Positions 17,265 through 23,697 of a stretch of 37,444 nucleotides of DNA are shown one piece after another. Location: NCBI GenBank assembly GCA_030706145.1, contig JAUZPB010000037.1, positions 1 through 37,444 on the forward strand, given 5' to 3'. The notes below the pieces were generated by a model. The model did not search any database, was not told the DNA's origin, and was given only the letters and a program-made list of their open reading frames with translations. Position 1 is the first letter of the stretch. Each line of letters starts with the position of its first letter. Made by a program: the position numbers and the translations under genes. Origin of the DNA: Bacteroidota bacterium. GTDB taxonomy: Bacteria; Bacteroidota; Ignavibacteria; Ignavibacteriales; SURF-24.

Positions 17265-17648
17265 ATGAAAGAACAATTAATATCTCAAATAATACCTTTG
17301 CTAATAACCTTTATCATAGGAGTTTTCACAGTAATAATAAAAGCAGTAGGAGCTGCTCTGATTAAGCTCATCGAGGCTAAAAGGGATGAAGTAATAAAGA
17401 AGATTGGTTTAACCAAATACAATGAAGAAAAGACAATTGCACTTGATATTTGGAATATAGTTGATGAACATTTTAGGATTAACCAAGCTATAGGTGATTG
17501 CATACAATTAAAAATCGATATGTTTAATAATTTATTAAAAGAAAAGATACCATATCTTACTGATAATGATATTGAGCATTTAAGACAGGCAATAGCGGGA
17601 GAGGTTAATAAATATAAGACTATATTAAATACAGGTAACGCAGAGTAG
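17265..17648 (+). CDS. Phage holin, LL-H type
   Basis: 127 residues. One strong N-terminal membrane segment (IIPLLITFIIGVFTVIIKAVGAAL) is followed by a long charged helical tail, as in the LL-H holin family (pfam09682). Holins make the membrane hole that lets the endolysin reach the wall. XhlA, amidase and this holin form the lysis cassette. The GGGAGG ribosome binding site is about 12 nt from the ATG, rather long, so translation may be modest, which suits holin timing. Confidence 0.87.
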   Translation: MKEQLISQIIPLLITFIIGVFTVIIKAVGAALIKLIEAKRDEVIKKIGLTKYNEEKTIALDIWNIVDEHFRINQAIGDCIQLKIDMFNNLLKEKIPYLTDNDIEHLRQAIAGEVNKYKTILNTGNAE

Positions 17649-17653
17649 TAAAA

Positions 17654-17689
17654 GAGGTAGTTTCCTTAATTGGAGGCTACTTCTTTTTT
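17654..17689 (+). terminator. Terminator at the end of the late operon
   Basis: A 12-bp stem with some G-T pairs (GAGGTAGTTTCC, 17654-17665, with GGAGGCTACTTC, 17672-17683) and a 6-nt loop, followed by six T. Confidence 0.87.
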
Positions 17690-17761
17690 ATTTGTCATAA
17701 AAAGGAATTTTAAAACATTCAGCGAATAATAATCATATACTGAGGGTAAGAGGGTGATGGT

Positions 17762-17965
17762 ATGATAAAAAATAGGCTGCTACAGATAAGGCTCCAGATG
17801 GGCTATAGGTTTCAAAATGAATTTGCTGAATTCTTGGGTATAAATATTAAGGACTATAATCGTATTGAAAATAATAAGAAACAAGTTAGCCTCGAAGTAG
17901 CTTTGAGAATAAGTAAAAAGATATGTAAACCCGTAGAAGATATATTTGAACTCCTGGAAGAATAG
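17762..17965 (+). CDS. Small Xre-type DNA-binding regulator
   Basis: 67 residues. It forms a compact helix-turn-helix: FQNEFAEFLGINIKDYNRIENNKKQVSLEVALRISKKI matches Xre/Cro HTH proteins of the YgzD-like short class. It is the only gene between the lysis cassette and the actin-like gene and has its own terminator, so it may control the plasmid-like module. The ribosome binding site is GAGGGTGAT. There is no effector domain. Confidence 0.85.
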   Translation: MIKNRLLQIRLQMGYRFQNEFAEFLGINIKDYNRIENNKKQVSLEVALRISKKICKPVEDIFELLEE

Positions 17966-17979
17966 GAGTTCTTTTTTTT
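17948..17979 (+). terminator. Terminator overlapping the Xre gene end
   Basis: A perfect 8-bp stem (GAACTCCT, 17948-17955; AGGAGTTC, 17964-17971) with an 8-nt loop, then eight T. The stem overlaps the stop codon. Confidence 0.92.
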
Positions 17980-18117
17980 ATGCAGAAAAAAGTTTTTAAT
18001 TTATAGAAAAAATATTGTGTACAAGCACCTTGAGTGTGACATTGGCATATAAATGTATTAGAAAGGTTAATAAAGACATACAAACAATGTGTACCAAAAG
18101 GTAAAGGAGGGTTATAT
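17980..18117 (+). other. AT-rich leader of the parM-like gene, possible centromere region
   Basis: About 140 bp between the terminator and the actin gene. The motif TGTGTAC occurs at 18016-18022 and 18088-18094, with a related GTGTGAC at 18034-18040. Centromere repeats of type II par systems usually lie here, but these matches are few and short. A promoter should also lie here, but I cannot assign a convincing -35/-10 pair. Confidence 0.35.
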
Positions 18118-18996
18118 GTGGCTACAATAGGCATAGACATAGGAAACTATAATCTAAAGACTTCATCAGGCTTTATAATGCCGGCGAAATACACAACAAA
18201 GGAGAGGTTGCTGGATAGTGGAACAGCCTTAACTCATAACGGAACCACCTACTATATGGGTGAGGGAACGCTAGAAACTAAGCTTAATAAAGCTGAGAAG
18301 CAAAACATTCTGCCACTACTCTATACGGCTATCCTAGAGAGCACCGACCGACCAGTAGTTAATATAGTGGTTGGACTTCCGATTAACCAATACAAATCCA
18401 ATAAGGATAAGTTAAAGGCCGCGATATTGCAGAACAAAATGATAAAAGTTAGGTATAAGGGAATTGATAGAACCTTGATAATTGAAAATGTTGAAGTGTT
18501 CCCTGAAGGAGCCGGAGCATACTACAGCCTGGAGAATAAGAATAAGAAGTGCATCATTCTTGATATAGGCGGCAGAACAACGAACTTTGCAGTATTTGAA
18601 AATAATAAACTTATTAAAGCCGATAGCAAAGCTCTAGGCATGATAAATCTTTATGATAGCATAAGGCAGCACCTCAACTCTAATCATACACTAAGCTTAA
18701 ATATAGAAGATATCGAAAGCATATTAAGAGATGGATTAAAGGTTGACGGTCAGCAGGTAGATATGAATTTCATAGCACCATTTATCAAAGATATGGTTGA
18801 GAATCTAATGAATGAACTGAACCTTAACTATCCAATAAGGACACACACTTCAATTTTAACTGGTGGAGGTTCTTTCTTATTATACGGTGTCTTGAAAAAG
18901 AAAATTGAAAGCCTGGTAAGAATTGATAATTATTTGTTCGCTAATGCTCAAGGATTCAGAAAGGTGGGGTTGAGTTTATGGAAAGAAGAAGATTAA
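18118..18996 (+). CDS. ParM/Alp-like actin (plasmid segregation ATPase)
   Basis: 292 residues. Actin-fold nucleotide motifs are present: phosphate 1 GIDIGNYNLKTSSG (residues 5-18), phosphate 2 ILDIGGRTTNFAVF (147-160) and the adenosine motif SILTGGGSFLL (245-255). The PEGAGAYY segment (129-136) is typical of ParM/StbA relatives. Such proteins polymerise to push sister DNA copies apart, with a DNA-bound adaptor. The GTG start at 18118 follows AAAGGAGG; the ATG at 18116 is out of frame. The next gene overlaps by 19 nt, as expected for a parM-parR operon. It may serve a low-copy plasmid-like prophage state, or capsid or replication positioning. Confidence 0.9.
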   Translation: MATIGIDIGNYNLKTSSGFIMPAKYTTKERLLDSGTALTHNGTTYYMGEGTLETKLNKAEKQNILPLLYTAILESTDRPVVNIVVGLPINQYKSNKDKLKAAILQNKMIKVRYKGIDRTLIIENVEVFPEGAGAYYSLENKNKKCIILDIGGRTTNFAVFENNKLIKADSKALGMINLYDSIRQHLNSNHTLSLNIEDIESILRDGLKVDGQQVDMNFIAPFIKDMVENLMNELNLNYPIRTHTSILTGGGSFLLYGVLKKKIESLVRIDNYLFANAQGFRKVGLSLWKEED

Positions 18997-19196
18997 TCAT
19001 AAATTTTAAGAACACCGCTGAAGATATTGCTTTATACGAAAAAATAAAGAACCACAGCAGCATAAGTGGATATGTTAAAGATATCTTGAGAGGTTTGGTA
19101 AAAGAAAATAGCACCGGTTCCGTTCAACCAGTGCAGAATAATGCTTCTAAAGATGAATTAAACGACAGCATAAACAATATCTTGGGAAGCGTGTAA
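18978..19196 (+). CDS. ParR-like adaptor (probable)
   Basis: 72 residues. The N-terminal 45 residues fit a ribbon-helix-helix DNA-binding pattern (strand RRLIINFK, then helices DIALYEKIKNH and ISGYVKDILRGL). A flexible polar tail follows, ending in a helix. This small size, the overlap with the actin-like gene and the bipartite shape match ParR, which binds parC and caps the filament. Sequence identity to known ParR is not claimed. Confidence 0.72.
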   Translation: MERRRLIINFKNTAEDIALYEKIKNHSSISGYVKDILRGLVKENSTGSVQPVQNNASKDELNDSINNILGSV

Positions 19197-19232
19197 TTGG
19201 CCCAGGTTGCTTTACTGTGGCTTCATCGCTGC

Positions 19233-19266
19233 GCTTACTACGCTACACAGTACAGCGTATGCAAGC
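19233..19266. repeat. GC-rich hairpin after the parR-like gene
   Basis: GCTT-AC-TACGCT (19233-19244) and AGCGTA-TGC-AAGC (19254-19266) form a two-part stem with a 9-nt loop. The 19200-19270 stretch is clearly more GC-rich than its surroundings. No T tract follows on either strand. Its role is unknown; a centromere, origin or oriT-like site is possible but not shown. Confidence 0.4.
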
Positions 19267-19326
19267 AGGTATTAGTTTTGTTACACTTTTATCTATATAC
19301 GATTGATTTTAACAGATTGTTTACAA

Positions 19327-19398
19327 TTAATATCCTAAAGTTTCAAGCACTTTATAAATCACACCAAAGACTAGAGCTAATCCAAATTCTATTGTCAT
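19327..19398 (-). CDS. Candidate 23-residue hydrophobic peptide on the minus strand
   Basis: MTIEFGLALVFGVIYKVLETLGY has a good ribosome binding site (AAAGGTGGTGAG, 7 nt before ATG on the minus strand). It lies in the plasmid-like module, opposite the only non-coding gap here. The size and hydrophobic middle are like some type I toxin or small membrane peptides, but I recognise no family. The gap is 19197-19467. The plus-strand frame at 19197-19427 looks non-coding. Confidence 0.4.
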   Translation of the reverse strand: MTIEFGLALVFGVIYKVLETLGY

Positions 19399-19467
19399 AT
19401 AGCTCACCACCTTTCTTAAGTTATTAATAGTATGCGTAAATTTTTAAACTTTATACAGGAGGTATAT

Positions 19468-19899
19468 ATGAAAATAATAGTAATCAGTGTTAGAAACCAT
19501 AAACTTGTTGACCCAATGAAATGTTTAAGAGATTTTTTTAACAGACAACGGATTGCGGATATGGAGAAAAAAGCAACATTAATTGCTCACAATCCAGCAG
19601 CTAAGGCAGCTTTTATTATTGCTGTAGCGTTGTTGATGTGTGCATTCACACCTGGATCTGCTGTTGCGGTAGCTGCTGACCCGTTTGGAAGAATTGAAGC
19701 TGTATTCTGGCCGATGGTTAAGAAGTTTGCTAGAGTTGCATTCATGGTAATGGGTGGTATTGAAATAGTGAAAAAAGCCGCTTCAGGCGATACAAAGAGC
19801 ATAGGGCAAGTAATATTCAAATATATTGTAGCTTTTGCAGGACTTGACCTTATACCTTGGGGCATCGGTTTAGTAGATGGTGCATTCACAGGCAGATAG
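19468..19899 (+). CDS. VirB2-like pilin/conjugation membrane protein (candidate)
   Basis: 143 residues. The N-terminal ~67 residues look like a long leader: basic residues, then the hydrophobic segment AAFIIAVALLMCAFTPG and an AVAVAA cleavage-like site. The remainder (~75 residues) has two hydrophobic segments, VAFMVMGGIEIV and YIVAFAGLDLIPWGIGLV, with a short polar loop between them. VirB2 and TraA pilins have this plan: a long leader and a mature product of about 70-75 residues with two membrane segments. The adjacent conjugation-type ATPase supports this. It is inference, and no sequence match is claimed. The ATG at 19468 follows AGGAGG. Confidence 0.6.
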   Translation: MKIIVISVRNHKLVDPMKCLRDFFNRQRIADMEKKATLIAHNPAAKAAFIIAVALLMCAFTPGSAVAVAADPFGRIEAVFWPMVKKFARVAFMVMGGIEIVKKAASGDTKSIGQVIFKYIVAFAGLDLIPWGIGLVDGAFTGR

Positions 19900-19911
19900 G
19901 GGGTGCCGCTA

Positions 19912-20472
19912 GTGTCTACTGTAAGAACTATTATACACAACGGAGTAATGACAGTTATCAATAACCCGGACCCACTTCAACAGAATTTAAGTGATTTTTA
20001 CAAGCACCTTGATAACTTCTATAAAATAGATGCTCAGGGACAGCAGATAATACAGCAAAACAATCAATTAATAGACCAGTTCAATGTTATAAGTTCTCAA
20101 ATGCAAGATGAGTTAAACCACTTACAGAATAGTAATATAGTTGCACAACCTATACAACAGATACCGGTCAATCACTCCTGGTGGAAAGATTTTATCGATA
20201 GAGGTAACTTTTCTAACAGCTCTCTGAATCATGGCAATGATGGAATACTCAACCCTGATTATTGGTCACAATTCGTAGTAGATGTTATTAAAAAAGCCTT
20301 CTGGTTATTATGGAACAGTTTTATAAGCGTATCTCATTGGTTGTGTTTACTATTCGTTGCCGCAGGTATTATAGCCTATATGGCAGGATGGGAAAAGGGC
20401 AGAGTAGTATCGGCATTAAGCATAATAATTTATGTGTTACTCAAACTCATAACAATGGCAATGGGAGGTTAA
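19912..20472 (+). CDS. Membrane protein of the conjugation-like cassette
   Basis: About 186 residues. A soluble N-terminal part includes a Gln/Asn-rich coiled coil (residues ~30-75: LSDFYKHLDNFYKIDAQGQQI). After residue ~120 come two or three hydrophobic segments (WLCLLFVAAGIIAYMAG, VVSALSIIIYVLLKLITMAM). The topology resembles small channel or pilus base components, but I recognise no family. GTG 19912 is the likely start with AGGGGGT 7 nt before it; GTG 19903 sits in the ribosome binding site. It lies 12 nt after the pilin-like gene. Confidence 0.72.
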   Translation: MSTVRTIIHNGVMTVINNPDPLQQNLSDFYKHLDNFYKIDAQGQQIIQQNNQLIDQFNVISSQMQDELNHLQNSNIVAQPIQQIPVNHSWWKDFIDRGNFSNSSLNHGNDGILNPDYWSQFVVDVIKKAFWLLWNSFISVSHWLCLLFVAAGIIAYMAGWEKGRVVSALSIIIYVLLKLITMAMGG

Positions 20473-20474
20473 TT

Positions 20475-20744
20475 ATGAATAAATTTAGTGAAGATTTTCA
20501 AGAAACTATAAAAATGTTATCAGTTTGGTTTAAAGGTCATAACCCAAAGGTTTTCTTGGGCAGAGAGTGGCATGGTGAAAGAATGGATATAATTTTCATA
20601 GATGGCGATACCGAAGAGTTTCTCGGCAGGTATATGATTAAAGATGAACAATTTGAAATGGCTCGTGAATACTATGGCACAATTAGCTTTGATTTTAATA
20701 AAGAATTTAAACTAGCAGAAGAATATTTTAGCAGGTTGTTTTAG
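20475..20744 (+). CDS. Small soluble protein of the cassette, unknown
   Basis: 89 residues (MNKFSEDFQETIKMLSVWFKG and so on), acidic, with strand-rich middle and helical end. It has no membrane segment and no recognised family. The ATG at 20475 follows GGGAGG (20463-20468) and sits 2 nt after the membrane protein gene, so the two are probably translationally coupled. The frame is open upstream to 20310, but that part only overlaps the previous gene. Confidence 0.75.
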   Translation: MNKFSEDFQETIKMLSVWFKGHNPKVFLGREWHGERMDIIFIDGDTEEFLGRYMIKDEQFEMAREYYGTISFDFNKEFKLAEEYFSRLF

Positions 20745-20754
20745 GAGGTTAAGA

Positions 20755-23097
20755 ATGAAGTCAATAAAGCTATCTGAGTTACTGAAGATAGTAAAACCTA
20801 CTTATGTATACCTTAAACTTACACCGCATGTAAGCATAAGAAACAACAAGTCTGCCAACATTGCTAAAGCTATACATCATATGTATAAGGCTATAACCAA
20901 GAGCATTAGAAAATATGAAAAAGGCCTTATATTTGAAACAAAGTTTAAATGCTCTTACTTGATAGATATATATAAAGATAAAGTTTACTTTTACTTTATA
21001 GTGCCGCAACAATATGAAAACACAGCTAGAGAAAAAATAACCACTGTTTGGCCGTCGGTTACTATAGAGAAAGTTGATAGTATAGCTCCTTTTGACGAGG
21101 GGGCTATACTGTATGAACTAGTCTACACTAAAGAAGATGCTATGAGCCTAGATGTAGATAAATCCAATAACGACCCGTTGAACAGTATACTCAATGTAAT
21201 TCATGTAATGGAACAGGGTGACAGGGTATCAGTTATGTATAACTTTATACCAGTTCCTCAACTTGGATGGAAAGCTGAGTATGATAAAACAATTGAAAAA
21301 CTTAAGCAAGGCCAGCCTATTGATAAACAGAAAATGACAGTCAAGTATGTAAGTAAGTTTTTATTATTGAGTGCGCTGGAAATTGTTCAAATGCTTGTAG
21401 ATACAATTACTGAGTTTTTAGGATCAGATAAAAAGGGTAAAGATAATCAACTTTCATTACTTGATTTGGCTATAACAACTATTAATGTAGATAAAGACCT
21501 CAGCACTCCTACTAAAAAGAAAAGAGATAGTATAGTGCTTAATACTCAAGCCTTGGTAATAAGTCAGAGCGAAGATAAATCAAGAAAAGCTACTAACGCT
21601 GCAGCCGTATGCCAGAACTATAGAACAATAAGCAGAGACAATGAGCTTACCTATAGAAAAGTAACTACTAAAAGAGTTATAGATATTAACAGCTATTCGC
21701 TGCCAGCGCAGATAAATAAAATGAGCCTAGAAGAATGCCAAAACTTTATACAGCTCCCTGGAAGAGAATTATTGCAAGAATATAAAGTGATAGAAAATAT
21801 CAATACATTCGAAACCACTGTACCAATACACTTGCATAAAGGAACTAAATTAATTGGAGAAGTTACTTGTAAGGGAGTAGTGACTAAGACTTATCTTACT
21901 ACTGATAAAGATTATAAAAATTTATGTGTTTGTATAGTTGGACCTACTCGTAGTGGTAAAACATCTTTTCTGGGAAATATAGCACGGAATTCTGTTGATG
22001 CTGATGAATGTGTTATAGTGCTTGATTATATAGAAAACTGTGGACTAAGTGAAGATATTAAAAAGTGTTTCACTAATGATAAAATACTGGAGATTGACAT
22101 TAGTGACTATAAGAACCTACAAGGATTAGGATACAATGAAGCGTTTATAACAAGTAATGAACCGTTTCTACTGTATGAAAGTGCTAAAAAGCAAGCAGCT
22201 CAAGTTAAATACCTTATTAACTCAATTAATATAGACGGTAGCCAGTTCACTCCTAAAATGGGAAGATACTTAAATTCAGCTTGTTTAATAGTATTTATAA
22301 ATAATGGCCCTTTAAGAGATGTGTTTGAAGTGCTACAAGACCATAAACTTAGGCATCAGTACATCGATAAGGTTCCTGAAAATCAATTTGAAAATATACA
22401 AGAATATATATGCTATCTGGAAGAACTTGACGAGTGGAGCAAGGTTACTAAAGATAATCCAGTTAGTGAAATAATAGGAACTGGTTTAAGTTCTGTAGTA
22501 GGTATTATAGATAGATACTCAGCCTTAAAAGATAATGCTTACATGGAACTTATGCTTAAGAAAGAATGCACTAATAATATTAATCTACTTGATGAGATGC
22601 AGAAAAATCAGCTTATAGTTATTAAAATGCCGGAAGCTATGTTTAATACAGCTGATGAAAGAGATGCAATGGTAATATATTGGTTAACCAAAATATGGAT
22701 GTGCGGCCAAGCTAGAGCCTGGAGAATACCTGACAGATATGCTAGAAAGACTGTAAATGTTATTACTGATGAAATAGCACAACTTAAAGGAGCAGAATAC
22801 TTTATAGGTCAGAAACTCGACCAAACAGCCAAATTTGGCATAAAGTTTATAATCAGTACAATGTATATAAATCAACTTAGAATTAGGGAGAATCTACGAA
22901 CTGCTAATACTAGTTATATATTAATATCAGGTAGTGATAAAACTAACTTCACAGAACTTAAAGAAGAGTTTACACAGTATGGTTTTTCTCTTGAAGATTT
23001 ACTTAATTTAAAAAGATACAGCGCTTTATGTTATATAAAGTATGAGGAAGGCTATACAGCCTTTATAGCACAATTGCCAAAACCAATAAGCATATAA
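20755..23097 (+). CDS. HerA/FtsK-superfamily conjugation-type ATPase
   Basis: 780 residues. Walker A is GPTRSGKT (residues 396-403) and Walker B is VITDE (D672, E673), in the arrangement of HerA/FtsK/VirD4-VirB4 DNA- or protein-pumping ATPases. The N-terminal ~390 residues are a separate domain (VYLKLTPHVSIRN ... YFYFIVPQQY) without an obvious transmembrane helix, and the region around 340-390 shows a beta-barrel cap before the P-loop. It could be a T4SS-type ATPase, a coupling protein, or a Zot-like assembly motor. With the pilin-like and membrane genes upstream it forms a conjugation-like set. No relaxase gene is seen. The AGGAGG ribosome binding site is standard. Confidence 0.85.
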   Translation: MKSIKLSELLKIVKPTYVYLKLTPHVSIRNNKSANIAKAIHHMYKAITKSIRKYEKGLIFETKFKCSYLIDIYKDKVYFYFIVPQQYENTAREKITTVWPSVTIEKVDSIAPFDEGAILYELVYTKEDAMSLDVDKSNNDPLNSILNVIHVMEQGDRVSVMYNFIPVPQLGWKAEYDKTIEKLKQGQPIDKQKMTVKYVSKFLLLSALEIVQMLVDTITEFLGSDKKGKDNQLSLLDLAITTINVDKDLSTPTKKKRDSIVLNTQALVISQSEDKSRKATNAAAVCQNYRTISRDNELTYRKVTTKRVIDINSYSLPAQINKMSLEECQNFIQLPGRELLQEYKVIENINTFETTVPIHLHKGTKLIGEVTCKGVVTKTYLTTDKDYKNLCVCIVGPTRSGKTSFLGNIARNSVDADECVIVLDYIENCGLSEDIKKCFTNDKILEIDISDYKNLQGLGYNEAFITSNEPFLLYESAKKQAAQVKYLINSINIDGSQFTPKMGRYLNSACLIVFINNGPLRDVFEVLQDHKLRHQYIDKVPENQFENIQEYICYLEELDEWSKVTKDNPVSEIIGTGLSSVVGIIDRYSALKDNAYMELMLKKECTNNINLLDEMQKNQLIVIKMPEAMFNTADERDAMVIYWLTKIWMCGQARAWRIPDRYARKTVNVITDEIAQLKGAEYFIGQKLDQTAKFGIKFIISTMYINQLRIRENLRTANTSYILISGSDKTNFTELKEEFTQYGFSLEDLLNLKRYSALCYIKYEEGYTAFIAQLPKPISI

Positions 23098-23110
23098 GGA
23101 GGATTAATAA

Positions 23111-23257
23111 ATGTTAAATAAAGAAATTAGATATGAAATCAGCCAGAAGGGACTTCGCCAACTTGAGGAAGATAACAAGAGAGCTGCTGACGTGAAAAAG
23201 CTTTATGAAGTTATGTCTGCTGGGTTAACTACAATCTTCATAATATTTTTGGTATAG
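23111..23257 (+). CDS. 48-residue protein with C-terminal membrane segment
   Basis: A charged helix (KGLRQLEEDNKRAADVKKLYEV) is followed by a short hydrophobic end (MSAGLTTIFIIFLV) that reaches the stop. AAGGAGG precedes the ATG by about 8 nt. It is probably cotranscribed with the ATPase gene and could be a membrane-anchored accessory. No family is recognised. Confidence 0.7.
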   Translation: MLNKEIRYEISQKGLRQLEEDNKRAADVKKLYEVMSAGLTTIFIIFLV

Positions 23258-23271
23258 GAGGTATGAATGTA

Positions 23272-23427
23272 ATGGTATTAGTAAAGTGTTCTAAGTGTGG
23301 AGAAATAAAGAAAATAAAAACAACTTTTGCGGGGCTTTTATATTGTGAAACTTGTGATGAATGCTTTGAAATTGAAGATGCTGAATTCATAGAAAAAGAA
23401 GTTTATGAGCTAGTAAATAATAAGTAA
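23272..23427 (+). CDS. Small zinc-ribbon protein
   Basis: 51 residues with paired cysteines (KCSKCGE ... YCETCDEC) typical of a zinc ribbon. AGGAGG (23256-23261) is only one nt from the ATG at 23263, so the ATG at 23272 is the better start. Unknown role in the plasmid-like module. Confidence 0.65.
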   Translation: MVLVKCSKCGEIKKIKTTFAGLLYCETCDECFEIEDAEFIEKEVYELVNNK

Positions 23428-23443
23428 CTTAAAGAGGTGCATT

Positions 23444-23563
23444 ATGGAGGATACAAATAATCTATTCGACATCCTGGATGAATTGGAACAGGAAGAGAAA
23501 TGCTATATAAGAGATTTGAGAATTGCAGATGTGCTTATCAGACTAGAAAATATACTACAGTAA
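23444..23563 (+). CDS. 39-residue acidic protein, unknown
   Basis: Mostly one amphipathic helix (LFDILDELEQEEKCYIRDLR ...). It has the ribosome binding site AGAGGTG and is the last gene of the operon before a terminator. A strong ribosome binding site and tight spacing support translation. Confidence 0.55.
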   Translation: MEDTNNLFDILDELEQEEKCYIRDLRIADVLIRLENILQ

Positions 23564-23566
23564 GAA

Positions 23567-23593
23567 AAGGAGCTTTTATAGCTCCTTATTTTT
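23567..23593 (+). terminator. Terminator of the plasmid-like operon
   Basis: AAGGAGCT (23567-23574) pairs with AGCTCCTT (23580-23587) around a 5-nt loop, followed by ATTTTTAT. Confidence 0.85.
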
Positions 23594-23611
23594 ATGGTTA
23601 CTAATTTATAA

Positions 23612-23661
23612 AGTTTCCTTTTGTAGAACTTAGCATCTGCTAAGTCCGATAAAAGGAAACT
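23612..23661. other. Candidate phage attachment site (attP)
   Basis: A symmetric 50-bp structure: 11-bp outer arms AGTTTCCTTTT (23612-23622) and AAAAGGAAACT (23651-23661), unpaired GTAGA and CCGAT, and 7-bp inner arms ACTTAGC (23628-23634) and GCTAAGT (23639-23645) around ATCT. The length and symmetry match attP sites of large serine integrases, and the central TC is non-palindromic as those enzymes need. It sits 20 bp beyond the recombinase stop codon. It could alternatively be a strong hairpin with another role. Confidence 0.65.
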
Positions 23662-23676
23662 ATTATGTTTTATATA

Positions 23677-23697
23677 GGAGCCTAATATTTAGGCTCC
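23677..23697. repeat. Inverted repeat overlapping the recombinase stop
   Basis: GGAGCCTAA (23677-23685) and TTAGGCTCC (23689-23697) form a perfect 9-bp stem with a TAT loop. On the recombinase strand the following sequence is AT-rich but has no clean T tract, so termination is only partly supported. Confidence 0.5.

Noticed and set aside
19197..19427. Plus-strand ORF directly after the parR-like gene
   Set aside because: It starts at the stop of the previous gene with no usable ribosome binding site, and its composition is unlike a real protein. The better candidate here is the small minus-strand ORF.
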